This document shows positions 23,961 through 35,539 of a DNA stretch of 64,000 nt, piece after piece; within the stretch, counting starts at the first letter, position 1, and each line of letters starts with the position of its first letter. Under the pieces are notes generated by a model. That model had not been told where the DNA came from. It did not search any database and saw only the letters and a list, made by a program, of their open reading frames with translations. This DNA is from Acanthacorydalis orientalis. Taxonomy: Eukaryota; Arthropoda; Insecta; Megaloptera; Corydalidae. The DNA is taken from positions 18,630,510 through 18,694,509 of the forward strand of contig CM068315.1 of assembly GCA_034766995.1 (NCBI GenBank). Reading direction: 5' to 3'. A program made the translations under genes and the position numbers.

Positions 23961-24562
23961 GTGAGATTAAAAAACCAAAGTTTGCATAATAAAAACATTG
24001 AAAAACTATCAAAAAGTAGACAATTATGATTGTATCGCCACTTATAATTATATATATATATATACTTATATTTAATAAATGATGAAAATTGAAGAAATAA
24101 CATACAAATTCTGTCCAATTACTTTAGCGTTACGATTGAAGCAGAAAATTTTCGGAAGAAAAATATGATTCATTTAACCGTTTTTGTTATAAATGGATTC
24201 TAATAAAATACATCATGTACTTTTCAAATTATTTGATCGTCGATCAGATATCAAACAGAATAACAGCTCAAGGGATCTTCTCTTCGTTTAATATCGACGT
24301 TAAAAGAAATTCTTGTAAAAACAACAGACAACACGTATTTTTCAATAAAAATGTTCGACAATAGGTTTTATCACTTCCGAAACAGATTATATGCGACGCA
24401 AAAAATGTTCAGTCAAGAGACAACCTATGTCTGTGTCATAATTTGTCGTGGAATCATTGTAAAACGATTGTACTCAGATATGTCTCTTGTGTGACGTTGA
24501 TACTTGATTAGATCGATTCAAGGTTGATGTGGGTTAAAACACTATCAAAATTTCTTTACATC

Positions 24563-24585
24563 GACACACACACATACATACACAT

Positions 24586-24642
<57 letters not shown>
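24563..24642. repeat. (CA)n-(TA)n-(TG)n palindromic microsatellite
   Basis: CA repeats pass into AT and then TG, so the two outer arms are mutually complementary and the tract can fold on itself. Confidence 0.95.
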
Positions 24643-24643
<1 letters not shown>

Positions 24644-26340
24644 AGTTTTGAATATGAAATAAGGTGTACGAAATGAAGCAAAGATATGCAGCTTATTAAT
24701 CAAAAATTGATTTTGGTTTCTGACAAACAGACTATAGTTGTAGTATTTGTAAGAGAGATAAGTGACTCCGACTCGATTCGATAAATAATCTTCAAACAAA
24801 ATAATTTAAGCGTTTTAAAAACATATTATCTTCATTTTATCGGCGAATGTTGATAGTTGTCATACACGAATAATTGAGCATTTAAGAAACCGGGCGTGTC
24901 CGGTTTCGTCGACATCTCATATCGCCGAACGAAACGAACACATTTTGTTGAAAATGTTCGACAAAAGGTGATTATTTAAGAACAATTAAATTTATATCGC
25001 CAGTTCGGGAATGCGATTCAATTTTCTTAATTAATTAGTTATAGAACAAATTGATAATCGTCGATATTGTTGAACGGATCTAACGTCCAGTGGCAGTGTA
25101 ATTTGTAAACTATGCGCTGAATAATAAATACGATATGTCATTAAAATTCATATTAATAAATCTAACATGGCAGTATCTCGCTCATTAAATTTGATATATT
25201 CAGAATTTGTATTCTGAAATCACCGACGTCTACATTTATACAAGCAAGACCATAGTCATGTAAATGTGAGTAGGTTGATGATTGATTAAGCGACACACAC
25301 ACACACACACACATCCACACAGGTAAACGCAACATGCCGAGATGAAGAACGAAGAAAAAAACTACTACTAATTCGTGTCCGAAGCAACGTCGCGTTTTCG
25401 TTTTCAATTTATGTATCGGCTCGGATCGAAAAATGTTTAATGTCATCGTCGAGACAACTTCATAACGCAGAGGATTATATCCGACAGATATTGTCACACT
25501 GACGTCGATTCGGATTTCGGATCGCTGGATTTGTGGATGTATCGGCGCGAGACGACTTTAAATGTATTAATATAGCGATGGAGTCGTTTGGAACGACACT
25601 AATCGGACCCAGTTTGTGAAATTGTTGTGTGGATCGAACGATCGGTGATTCGTTCAGCCCGCATACAAATTTAATGAGTGCTCGAGTAAATTATGTTCTT
25701 CTCTTTTCTTCATAATAAATAATTGTACTTGGAGCACTAGAATCGCTGAAACGCCGCTCTATCAACAAATACTTTTATTTCTTAATTTTTGTACGATACA
25801 AATTAGATTTATTAATCACGATTATATTTACTTTACATGAAACTAATTACCAAATTTTCTACACGTTTCACCTTCAGATAGCCTGATAATCCTACAATTC
25901 TCGTCGTCTATGTTTATTGTTAGTCCTGAGAATATATTTACACAATTTGCTGAAGAAGTTTAAGACTGAAGGTGACATAAATTTTTAATCAGACAATTCG
26001 TATCTAGAGAAATAGAATTTGTTAATCTTCTACGCATTTATGTCATTCCTTGAAGAATATTGCTTTGTTATACATTCTTATTTATGGTTTATATTTTCTC
26101 TAACATTGGCCTGGGAACCTGATGTAAATTGCGGAAGCAATAACGTTTTCTTTTGTGATATGCTAAGCAACACTGTTTGCTACTTGTCCCTCAGACATGT
26201 TGACTAAAACTGATAAGAGATATCGCGAGGAATCAGACTAACCCTAGTTAAAAAAATAGATTTGTTTACACTTGTCATGTTCATACCAATTGAACAACTT
26301 CTGTATATTAACTAAACCCATATTTATATTTTGATACTTA
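24643..26340. other. Unique sequence, no gene seen
   Basis: No gene recognised. A (CA)n tract lies near 25293-25316. The 24840-25110 and 25380-25700 parts are CG-richer and non-repetitive. A short hairpin AAACCGG...CCGGTTT occurs near 24889-24907. Confidence 0.35.
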
Positions 26341-27643
26341 CGAGGGAAATTTGAAAAGTTCGCGGCATAACTATGAAAGAATCTAATTTGTGTTTTTATT
26401 TTTTTTTATTTTTCAATATGGTGCCCCTGAACGTCAATGTACTTCATCCAGCGATGGTCCAGTGCTTCTATGGCGTTCCGGAAGTCTTTTTCTTGGAGGT
26501 CTCTAAAATAGCGATTCACTGTTGCTATCAGTTTTTCATCTGACAAAAATCGCCTATCACCAAGGATTTTTTTAAGTTTTGAGAATAGATGGAATACTGG
26601 GGAGGCCAAATCTAGAGAATAGGCTGGATGGGGCATCAAGTCGTATTTGAATTCAATGAGTTTTTCCATGGATAAGCACTTGTATGGGGACGTACATTGT
26701 CCAGATAGAAAAATGATTTTTTTCTTTGATAAATCCGCTCTTTTCTCACAATTGTTTGATCGAGTCGATTCAAAAGTTTAACATAATACTCTCCCTAATA
26801 TCGTCTGATCCTTTAGAAGATATTCAATCAGAAGAATCCCTTTAGCAGCCCAAAAAATTAAAGCTATAACTTTTCCAGTGGATAAAACTGATTTTGCTTT
26901 TTTGTTAGCGGAGAATCACCATGGTTCCATTGCTTTGATTTTTGTTTTGATTCTGATGTATAATGGTGAAGTTTTATCTGTCGTTATAAATAGCAGGATA
27001 AAGTTAGGCGTATGCCTTTTAAGTCGATCTAAACAGTCTTGAGAAATTTGTACTTGAATGCGTTTATGATCAATTGTCAGTCCCACGGCACCCATCTTGC
27101 CGATAGGTTTAACTAACCTAACCTAACTAACTGAACCTAACTCTTTAGTTAGGATGTGATACACGCGTTCATCTGAGACACCCACAATCATAGTAATTTC
27201 GGATACGTTTAATCGCAAGTCCTGTAAGACAATATCATTCACTTTTTTGATGAGTTCTTCTGTCGTTGCAGTTTTTGGACGTCCACTACGCGAGTTACAT
27301 TCTAAGCTTACACGGCCACATTTAAATTCAGCTATCCACTTCTTTACGGTTGTATACGATGGATGCACTATCACCCAGTATATTTTTCATCTCATTAAAG
27401 ATTTCTGTTGGCGTTAAGACTTTTATGACAAAAAACTTTATTACCACACAATGTTCTTTACCCATTTCAACAACGGCACAAAAAGAGCTTTATTTTCATT
27501 GATGTTTGCAATAAATTGTTCGACACATTAATTATAGGACTTTGAGGTTATATATAAGATGGATATCGGTTTGTAATGCGCTACAAATATTTAAAATATT
27601 ATTGCCAATTAAATGTTAGGACGCGAACTTTCAAATCAACTCG
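26341..27643 (-). mobile_element. Full-length mariner with clean TA flanks
   Basis: Inverted ends CGAGGGAAATTTGAAAAGTT and (reverse complement, right) CGAGTTGATTTGAAAGTTCG, each bordered by TA (26339-26340 and 27644-27645). Length 1303 bp. The GTTCGCG terminus differs from the other mariner groups in the window, so this is a separate lineage, closest in terminus to the fragment at 5550. Confidence 0.9.
26406..27465 (-). pseudogene. Mariner transposase pseudogene
   Basis: Starts MGKEHCVVIKFFVIKVLTPT at the ATG complementary to 27463-27465. After a small indel it continues YTTVKKWIAEFKCGRVSLEC, RSGRPKTATTEELIKKV and VYHILTKEL. The WVP region is replaced by a short GTTAG-rich insertion, then IGKMGAVGLTIDHKRIQV resumes. 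The catalytic core is broken: FLSGQCTSPYKC stands where a QDNAP.HK motif is expected (second Asp gone). PHPAYSLDLASPVFHLF replaces PYSPDLAPSDYH.F (third Asp gone). The end is DVQGHHIEK. Length is near full; it is inactive. Confidence 0.85.
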
Positions 27644-29123
27644 TATTTTAAAGAACTGTCTGACTTTTGTATAAAAAATAATCTAAACACATATTCAAAA
27701 ATGTTACCATCGACGTTAACACTTTCAGTGCGTTGAAGACGAAAAGTGTACAAACACATTCTGTATTCCAACAGTACTCGACGCGAATTGTTGTACAAAT
27801 TTTCTCGTCGGTCGAGCCCGTTCGCTAATAAACCATTGCAACATGCAAACAATCTGCAAGCAACAACTACACAGTTTTAATATGAAATCTCCGCTGTTTG
27901 CAACAAAATCGAAATCAACACGAAACTCGAATATTCCCGTATAAATATTCATCGTCCGTTTGAATATTCATGAAAAGTCTCACGAAAATCTTTCAAGTAC
28001 GAAAAATCATCTATTTATTTATTGAAATTTAATGAATCCGTCGGGAATATTGATGAGTTTTTGAACAATGCTTATTTTTAAATTGAAACCGGCCAACATT
28101 TTTCCCTTCGCTCTGTTCTAATTAATCTTTCGTCATTAATCATATTAGCGTCGATTCGACGAAAGTGTTGGTCTCGTCGAGGAAATTCACCCTTAACTGG
28201 ATTACAGATCATGCAGCGGCGTCCAACACTCACATTCCTCGTATTGTAATCTATGGAAATTCGATATTATTTTTTTCGTAATTTTTAGATCTTGGAACTG
28301 TTCACTGTTTCTTGTAAAAAAGAACTATTAGTATTCGTGCTAATGATTGTATAAAAAGTGTATTTAGCTACTCGTTTTTTTATTATATCAAATAGTACAT
28401 AAATGTGTTTTCAAGCTTAAGAATGAACTTGTCCGTCAGACCACTTGTTGAATTTTTTCTTGTATCCAAAAATAATTCCCTCGACAATAATTTACAGTTA
28501 TTAGCTTACGGAGCAAACAACTCATAGATCTGATAAATTTTATAAACGCATCAACGATTCACACACAACTACTTTGCCTTCAGAACTTACCCGTAAAATG
28601 TGTCGAAGAGTTGGATGTTTGTGAAAAACATCATTATTTAAATATCGATATACGAATGATTTAAATGAGAGTTTATTTATATATATGCACGTGTATGCGT
28701 TTGCGCGCTGGAGAAGGAGAGAGAGAGAGTTTACAGGTAACGCGTTATTTATGTTGACGCGCGGCGAATATATTTTTTCGGTGAAAATACATCTGCACCG
28801 TAAACGTGTGAAATATTATCGTTGTAACGTTGACCTTGTTGGCTGAACCCCGTGGTGTTATTAAAACACCACCTCTCGGCAAAATGCCCTTCGTGACACC
28901 GTAGCCGGAATACCTCATGCGTGAGTGATGTATGCAGGTGACGATGAAATATTTAAATTGTGCGTAAAAGACCGTGGGTAGTCTTCGGAGCTTGCCAGTT
29001 TGTTATAACGACATTCGGGCCGAGAATATATGTACCGATTATTGCATATCTTTTGCATTTTATACATGTATATCGGGAACACTGCGCCGGGATCGATAGC
29101 GGCGTTCTACTTATTTATATAAC

Positions 29124-29168
<45 letters not shown>

Positions 29169-29228
29169 ATATTAGTACAAACACATGTATTTATATTCGT
29201 GTACTAATTATGCATTCGAATTCTAATA
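27644..29228. other. Unique sequence, possible conserved non-coding DNA
   Basis: No gene recognised. Around 28020-28260 there are clustered homeodomain-like cores (TAATTAATC, ATTAATCATATTAG) amid CG-containing sequence. At 28852-28872 an 8-bp perfect stem GTGGTGTT/AACACCAC encloses ATTAA. An AT array occupies 29126-29164. Confidence 0.35.
29126..29164. repeat. (AT)n microsatellite
   Basis: Uninterrupted AT alternation. Confidence 0.95.
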
Positions 29229-29346
29229 TTAGGTGTAAAAATTAATTCTGTGCCTTTAAATTATGTCAGTCATAATTTTGTTTTGAATTAAAGTGTTTTC
29301 TCGTTGTTTTAGGATTTTGAAGTTCCGTCCTTAATATTTAAAAACT

Positions 29347-29415
<69 letters not shown>

Positions 29416-29790
29416 CATATATAGGCCAATCAATTGGTATAATCTCACAAAATAGTAGTGAACACAATAGCATCCAAAAACCAGCTTATTAGGCATTACA
29501 TACATTTCCCATTTCAGTTGAAAAAAATTCTGCTGAAGCCGCGGGAATGATTTGTTCAGCTTTTGAGGGAAGGTGTTTATACGCATAAAATATGCCAAAA
29601 AACATACAAAGAGATTCGAAAATGCATTATGACTTCATCGATTCAAAACTGTCATATTTTTTTCGACAAGAGATTCGTTAGTTACCCGACACAAGAAGCA
29701 AACTTCTATTAAATAATGGGCGATATTTTGAGGATTTAAATGTATTCCACTCTTTCGTAAACATTGCTTTTCTGTAGGCTACTAATATAT
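29229..29790 (+). mobile_element. Internally deleted mauritiana-type mariner with an AT array inside
   Basis: The left end TTAGGTGTAAAAATTAATTC follows TA and matches the 5' end of the 15964-17229 element, as do TTTTAGGATTTTGAAGTTCC and the first codons near 29440-29590 on the plus strand, equivalent to the helix-turn-helix leader. The distal part (GATATTTTGAGGATTTAAAT, ATTCCAC) matches the 3' UTR near 29720-29760. The catalytic region is gone. The right terminus is eroded. An AT array (29346-29424) has grown inside the 5' UTR. Confidence 0.7.
29346..29424. repeat. (CA)n-(AT)n microsatellite inside a mariner
   Basis: CA dinucleotides followed by a long AT run within the 5' UTR of the mariner derivative. 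Confidence 0.95.
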
Positions 29791-30062
29791 GAAATATGAC
29801 ATTAATCGAAAAAACACAAGCGAATCAAACTGATTCGACCGGAGAGAAAAAAAATCACTTTTTTTCAATTATAGGATAATTTTTTCTAGCATGAATTTAG
29901 ACAAAACTATCGTATATATACACACTAATAATCGTTTAAATTATCAGATAGGTTTGTAATCAGCGTACAAAACTAAATACTTAACAAAAATTAGTTCATA
30001 TTTTAAATTATTTAGAATGTTTTGCATGAAAAAATGAATTCTTTAAATCTTGTTTATAACTA

Positions 30063-30562
30063 TTAGATTGGTAGGAAAAATAATTGCGGATTTTGTTTTC
30101 TGAATTCTTACCTTAATTTTTCAATGAAAATGTCATTTAATTGTATTCATGTTAACATATTTTAATGTGTATTTTTCGGTCTCTATGTTTCATTCAAATT
30201 GGGAAATTAAATTAAAGATGGAAACGAAAAAAATCAGAGCATTTTTTTGTACGAGTTCGAAACTAAACGATGCTTTCGGTGTGGATGTTGTTAAGGAACG
30301 TAAGGTACAATGGTAATTCCAAAAATATCGTGCTGGAAACGAGAGCCTTGAAAATTAAGAAGGCCGCGTGTGTCCTTTTTCAGTTCATAACGACCAACTG
30401 AAGGCGTTAGTTGAATCAGAACCACACACAACAATTTAAAAGTTTGCACAAAAGTAAGACATTAATCAACCAACAGCTTAAAACAGCTAAGAAAGTCAAA
30501 AAAGAAAAAAAAATTTATGAATTTAGAGATCATAAACCGCAATTATTTTTCTATCGACCTAA
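30063..30562 (+). mobile_element. Mariner internal-deletion derivative 2
   Basis: Ends TTAGATTGGTAGGAAAAATA and (reverse complement) TTAGGTCGATAGAAAAATAA with TA flanks. The 500-bp element keeps the 5' UTR, METKKIRAF, KLNDAFGV, NESLEN and SVHNDQLKALVESEPHT, then passes from KTAKKVKK straight to the 3' terminal sequence. Junction position agrees with derivatives 1 and 3. Confidence 0.85.
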
Positions 30563-31244
30563 TACTAGAAAAAATATTGTTAAAAAATTTATAAACGCAA
30601 CATTTATGATAAGAATAATTTATATTTTCAACTTATAATTGTATCTTATATATATGCGAGCATTCGACACGCATTCATGGATGAAGAACGACAATAAATT
30701 CATTTTCTCTACATTTCGTGACAAAATGGTCATATTAGATAAGCCAATAATTGATTCTAAATTAGGTGCAGTGTCACGTTTTTCTCCTAATGATCATTGT
30801 TATCATCACGCCTTAAAATTGAAAATATTCAATAATTCATTCGTGTTTTTCAAACAACTGTACTGCCTATTTTATGATTTTTAGTAAGTGAAAATTCATT
30901 TGTAAAAGTGAATTTAGATTTAAGGACTTAAACGCTTAAAGAAAAGTCTATATTGTATTTCTAGACGTCTATTACTCATAATTACTTCATTGCAGTCTTT
31001 GGACTCACTTTTCAGTTATTGTCTGTTTGCACAGAAAACAAATATGCACTTTCTTAGACTCTATAGATTGTGATAGTGCTACTGAAAATCTAAACATTCA
31101 AAAAACGGTACTTTGTTAAAATGTCTACCGTAATTGGACATTTGACCATCAATAAGTAAAATCAGAAACATGAATATTTCTAATTTTAAAGCATTCTAAT
31201 AATAGTTTTATTAAAAAATTACCGAAAACATAAATAAGTTAGCC

Positions 31245-31275
<31 letters not shown>

Positions 31276-32503
31276 AAGTAAATTTGTTTCGAAAAGAGAC
31301 GAAATGGAAGCATCTCCTTACTGATATATTATTCATAAGAAAAATAGAACCATTTTATCGATAATTTTAATGAAAGAAATAACATTCTGAATTACATTTT
31401 ACGATACGGAATTCTCGGAAACGACGCATTAATTTAAAATAATATCGTTTTCTACGCGATTTTCTCCAAAATGTATATTTTATTCTCACATATAAATACT
31501 AATATAAAAATTATTAACGGATTTATTTCATATAGTATCCTTTTATGGAGGCTTCGTAACAGATTTGTTCACAAACATATAACATTATATACATATAGAC
31601 ATATATGTGCGTATAAATTTGTACACAGTCGCGCATATAAGAAACGAAATCGTTCATAAACCAGAGATATTGTAATAAAAATCGAAAGCATAAAATATAT
31701 TCATAATATTCGAGGCGTTTATAATACGTACGTACGGTAAATTATTTTTTTTATTGTATCGAGACACAAATATGTATGATAGTTGTGTATTGATCTTGAA
31801 CACCTACCTGATTCATTCAATCAATTTTTATAGATGTGTTCCTTATATGTGGATTTTGATATTATTCTAAAATAAACAAGACTATCTAAGTGAATAAAAA
31901 ATGGTTCATTAAAACTCTATACTCATTTATACTGCATACGCATACATAAGAAAATGTAATTATATGTAATGTATGTGCATCAGCTGTTAACTGAACTGAA
32001 AAGAAACAAATTTACAAACAGTCGACTTTGATATAATGAAAAACTACGTCTCAAAAGTATAATGTAATAAAGGTAACATTCTGTTTGTTATAATATGTCT
32101 ACGCGTATTTAAGTGTAGCGCACGACACAACAACAATAACTCCGACGACGACGGAGACGAAAAAAAATTAAAGACAAGTAGCAACAACCGATAACTACTG
32201 ACTCTAGATGGTTGTCCGTATGTGCGTGCGTCGCAAAATCACATTTCCTGTCACGAAGGCACTTCTTCTTCGCACAAACAGACACACAAAGCGGTCAGAA
32301 CGATCCGAAATCGGAGACGCGATACATTTTCGACGTTTATTATAGCTCTCAATCATTTTCATGCGACAAGGAGAAGAAATAAAAGGGCGAAATGTTGCTA
32401 GATTCGCTACGGTTCCCGAGACTACATCTGCATTCAATTTTTTACGAGTTGTGGACTTTATATGATTTCAATAATGTTATCTAATGAAAATAAAATACGA
32501 CTA
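30563..32503. other. AT-rich sequence, no gene seen
   Basis: No gene recognised. An AT array lies at 31245-31270. The block 32090-32430 is CG-richer with a 77-codon chance frame on the minus strand lacking any recognisable domain. Confidence 0.4.
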
Positions 32504-32581
32504 TTGGGTTGGTTGAAAAATAATTTCGGTTTATGACCTTAAAATTCATATAAATTTACAGCTTTGTTGTTTTTCTTGGCT

Positions 32582-33214
32582 CAGGGGTGGGGAACCTTTT
32601 CATGTTGTAAGTACGCATTTGTTTAAATGTAATCAAATAAGACGGCGTTCAAGAAACTTAAATTGGAAATACTTAAAAACGTACATTATTTTGTAAAAAT
32701 CAAACTACTATATACTTAATAAATTCAAAAAATGAAAACTATTTGTCAATTTTAAAGTTAACTAATCTTTTAATGATTGTGTTGTGTCTGCTTTTTGTTG
32801 GAAAGAATTTGAATATTGCTGCATAGAGGTCTGCAGTTTCAGTTGATCCTCTAAATGAGTATCTGTCATTTGTGACCTTAACAACGCCTTGATTTGGGTT
32901 AGCCAGGAGAATGTAGTTTCGCAGCAGTAAGGGATTGAAAAACAAGAAAGTAGTTTTCGGGGATGTTGCTGAAAGCATGGGTATTCTATTCCATTTTTCC
33001 ATATTTCAATTGGATCTTTTTTAGCATCAAACAATGAATTTAAAATGTCTTCTACTGAAAGTCAGCTCGGGTTTCGTGAAGCACAACGATTTAAGAAGAG
33101 GTTTCAATTAAAAAAAAATATTTATTCTATGAAATTTGAATTCAGTTGAAAGGCCACACTTAAAGTCGTACAAAAGTCACATGTGGCCTTAAATCCACAG
33201 ATTCCCCACCACTG
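32582..33214 (-). mobile_element. Short hAT element nested in a mariner derivative
   Basis: Terminal repeats CAGGGGTGGGGAACC (left) and, reversed, CAGTGGTGGGGAATC (right) have the CA..G form of hAT ends. The 8-bp flanks are TCTTGGCT (32574-32581) and TCTTAGTT (33215-33222), matching at six of eight positions, the length hAT makes. The 633-bp body keeps only the C-terminal transposase piece, so it is non-autonomous. Confidence 0.88.
32762..33034 (-). pseudogene. hAT transposase C-terminal (dimerisation) domain remnant
   Basis: The frame reads RKLLSCFSIPYCCETTFSWL then TQIKALLRSQMTDTHLEDQL and KLQTS. This follows the hAT dimerisation pattern in which a (C)CE..FS motif is followed by a K..R..LTD.HL...L...TS block, as in SCAND3- and GTF2IRD2-type hAT proteins. 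About 90 residues survive of a protein normally near 600. The RNase-H-like catalytic core is absent. An overlapping frame also carries fragments of the same domain, evidence of a nearby frameshift. Confidence 0.75.
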
Positions 33215-33669
33215 TCTTAGTTGTTTTAAATGGTCTAGAACTGTTGAATGACTAACGCCTGATTTTTGTGCAAGCTCTCGAATTGTTGTTCATGGTTTTG
33301 ATTCAACCTAACGCCCTCAATTAGTCGTTGTGAACTAAAGAAGGACGCACGCGACCTTTTTCATCTTGAAGACTCGTTCTCAGCACGAAATTGTTTTCAT
33401 CATTTAGTTTATGAGCGATTTCTACTGCTTTACCACCCGTTTTGAACTCATATAAAAAATGCTTTTATTTGTTTCTTTTCCATCTTTAATTCAATAGCCC
33501 AATTTAAATCAAAATTAATACTAAAATCAAAGTCGATTTAACCAAAATACAGACCGAAAATGCACTTCAAAATGATATTAACATGAGCAAGATGAAATGA
33601 CAAATTAAAAAAAAAGTTAAGGTTAGAATTCAGAAAACAAAAACCGTAATTATTTTCTTTCCCACCTAA

Positions 33670-34552
33670 TAATGGAAAATTAATCTGCATAAAATAGAAA
33701 TTCCGGTTCTATAAGGAACATAGACTTAATTTTTACATAGACTTAATTTTATATAGACTTAACAGACTTAATTCATTTCTCAATCGTTTCTTTACAACTT
33801 CGAGTTATACTCTGAATAAAAAATGAGAATAATACACGCACTGACACTCAAATAAAAACGAAATCGATTTAAAACTATTTTTAGTTTTATACAGATATGT
33901 AGTAAGAAAACAGTGACATCGGATCGTTGATATTTAAGAAACAACACCGAATTCTAATAATAGGATTCGATGCGCATGGTCTGAGCTTAAGACGAGCGTA
34001 GGGCACGAAACTCGATGAAAATTCTAATCTCTCACTCTAGTGTCTCGCGGGTATAAATACTTTTTTGTTGTCCGATCGCTACAGTAACGGCGACACTATC
34101 TGTTTTATCACAACTGAAGATTCGTGTACGGGGACGATAAACGTGGCAGTTATCGTCGTTCAGTGCACCACCGAATATCCAAGCGAAATGTCATCCGTGT
34201 CGGCGACGGCGCCGCCGAAATCCGACGCAGCAGAATTCACCGCGGCCGTTGAAACGCAACGCCGTTATAACGGCATAAACGTATTAATGGCGCAAATAAA
34301 TTAACATTATGTCGTCGGATATGCACGCACGCGAAGACAAATGTAGGCTTTTTTGAAAAAAATGTGTGTGTATACATATATATGCATCTATATGTAAAAA
34401 AATATTCCGTAAAATTTTAAAAAAATAGAGAAAAATATTTTAAAAAAAAACGTGCAGAGATTTTATACTAAATTATTATTAACGATGATACCAGAAGTTA
34501 TACGATATTTTCACGAATGATTATGATATTGGTATTATAACAACTACATTTT
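33670..34552. other. Unique sequence with CG-rich block 34000-34330
   Basis: No gene recognised. A 79-codon frame (34065-34304) lies in a CG-rich patch but has no known domain. It could equally be untranslated or regulatory sequence. Confidence 0.35.
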
Positions 34553-34890
34553 TTCCACGTATTTTAGCATCTTCGTTTTTGTGGTCGTACCTCTGGGTTG
34601 GGTGTTTCCCCGAAATCAACCTTCGTCGTCAACCTTCGTATTGTGTATTGTCTGTGTATGAATGCAAAACCAGATTCATGGAATATATGGGAAAACTATA
34701 ACAAATATAATTTCTTCTCCACGAATTTTAAGGGACAGTAAATCGTTTTATCGTGTTAATGTCTCCATATCTTCGATCGTCCCTCGGGGATGGAGTTTGA
34801 CCGAAACCAATATCTGTCCTCATATTGGCTTTTGTCAGTGTATGGATGCAGAGCCTGATTCGTGGAATATGTGGGAATCGTGGATCGCGG
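34553..34890. repeat. Diverged tandem direct repeat, two units
   Basis: Unit 1 (about 34553-34700) and unit 2 (about 34716-34890) share several blocks in the same order: a TCCACG start, a CTTCG/CGT.CCTC.GGG block, a CCGAAA block, TGTC.GTGTATG.ATGCA, and GATTC.TGGAATAT.TGGGA. By eye similarity is about 80% in the best half. It lies just beyond the LINE tail at 34985 and may be part of that element's 3' region. Confidence 0.6.
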
Positions 34891-34984
34891 CTTGTCGAAG
34901 TATGACGACTGCACAAATTTATTCTTTCGTCGGCTCCTACTGATCCACTTATACAAAGAGATCACCCTCACCGACTCGAGCTGA

Positions 34985-35305
34985 TTCGCTATTTAGCTGA
35001 CCAATTTTTTATTGTAGAATTTCCAGCTCAATTCTTTTATAAATTGCGCAACAGTCTTTATCTCTGCTTCCTCATGTAATCTTACCATGAGGTAAAGTCT
35101 TCTACGCAAGGAGTCTCCTTCCCTCCTTTGTCTAACACAATTTTTAAAATCTTATTTTGAAACCTATGCAGACTAAGGATGTTTGTATTGGAGCTGTTCA
35201 GTCAGCTGTATCAGTGAAGAGTATATGATGTTCGGCCTGATTACCATCTTGTAGATAATAAGTTTATTTTTCTTATTCAGAACGAAATGTGCAACTTTAT
35301 AAAAT
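34985..35305 (-). pseudogene. Jockey-like non-LTR retrotransposon, RT C-terminal remnant
   Basis: On the minus strand the frame reads NKLIIYKMVIRPNIIYSSLI, matching the thumb-region motif KL.LYK..IRP...Y of jockey-type reverse transcriptases. Shifted frames then give RFQNKILKIVLDKGG (the LQ..QNK.LR motif) and LHEEAEIKTVAQFIKELSWK (the LH.DL.I....E.I motif). Three frames are needed, so it is decayed. The element's 5' part is not in the window next to it, as expected of 5'-truncated LINEs. Confidence 0.6.
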
Positions 35306-35353
35306 AATTATGTTGCAATATAAGTGCGAGAATGATTATATAGACATACTAAC

Positions 35354-35356
<3 letters not shown>

Positions 35357-35450
<94 letters not shown>
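35357..35450. repeat. (AT)n array
   Basis: AT alternation with one ATACATACAT break. Confidence 0.95.
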
Positions 35451-35452
<2 letters not shown>

Positions 35453-35477
35453 CGATATTGAACAAAAATATGCGATA

Positions 35478-35535
35478 CGAGCGGGGGATAGACCCCCGCA
35501 GGTTAGCAAGCGTAGCGAGTAGGGAACAGAGCCCG
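35478..35535. other. GC-rich hairpin island
   Basis: Within very AT-rich DNA a short block contains GCGGGGG-ATAGA-CCCCCGC, able to form a 7-bp GC stem, followed by GCAAGCGTAGCGAGTAGGG. Its reverse complement aligns with the island at 61590-61655 around CTCGCT.CGCT. It may mark the end of an unrecognised mobile element. Confidence 0.45.
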
Positions 35536-35539
35536 GTGG

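Larger units (their letters stand above)
32504..33669 (-). mobile_element. Mariner internal-deletion derivative 3 carrying a hAT insertion
   Basis: Ends TTGGGTTGGTTGAAAAATAA and (reverse complement) TTAGGTGGGAAAGAAAATAA, with TA at 32502-32503 and 33670-33671. Without the inserted hAT and its 8-bp duplication, the mariner part is about 525 bp and has the same structure as the copies at 21315 and 30063: the N-terminal DNA-binding codons joined to the 3' end. The hAT sits a few bases from the shared deletion junction. Confidence 0.88.

Noticed and set aside
27715..27740. TTAACACTTTCAGTGCG, resembling a piggyBac terminus
   Set aside because: No matching inverted end or coding remnant lies within 2 kb on either side.
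28852..28872. Stem-loop GTGGTGTT-ATTAA-AACACCAC as a terminator or histone 3' hairpin
   Set aside because: The sequence does not match the histone stem-loop consensus, there is no adjacent gene, and intrinsic terminators do not apply to this kind of genome.
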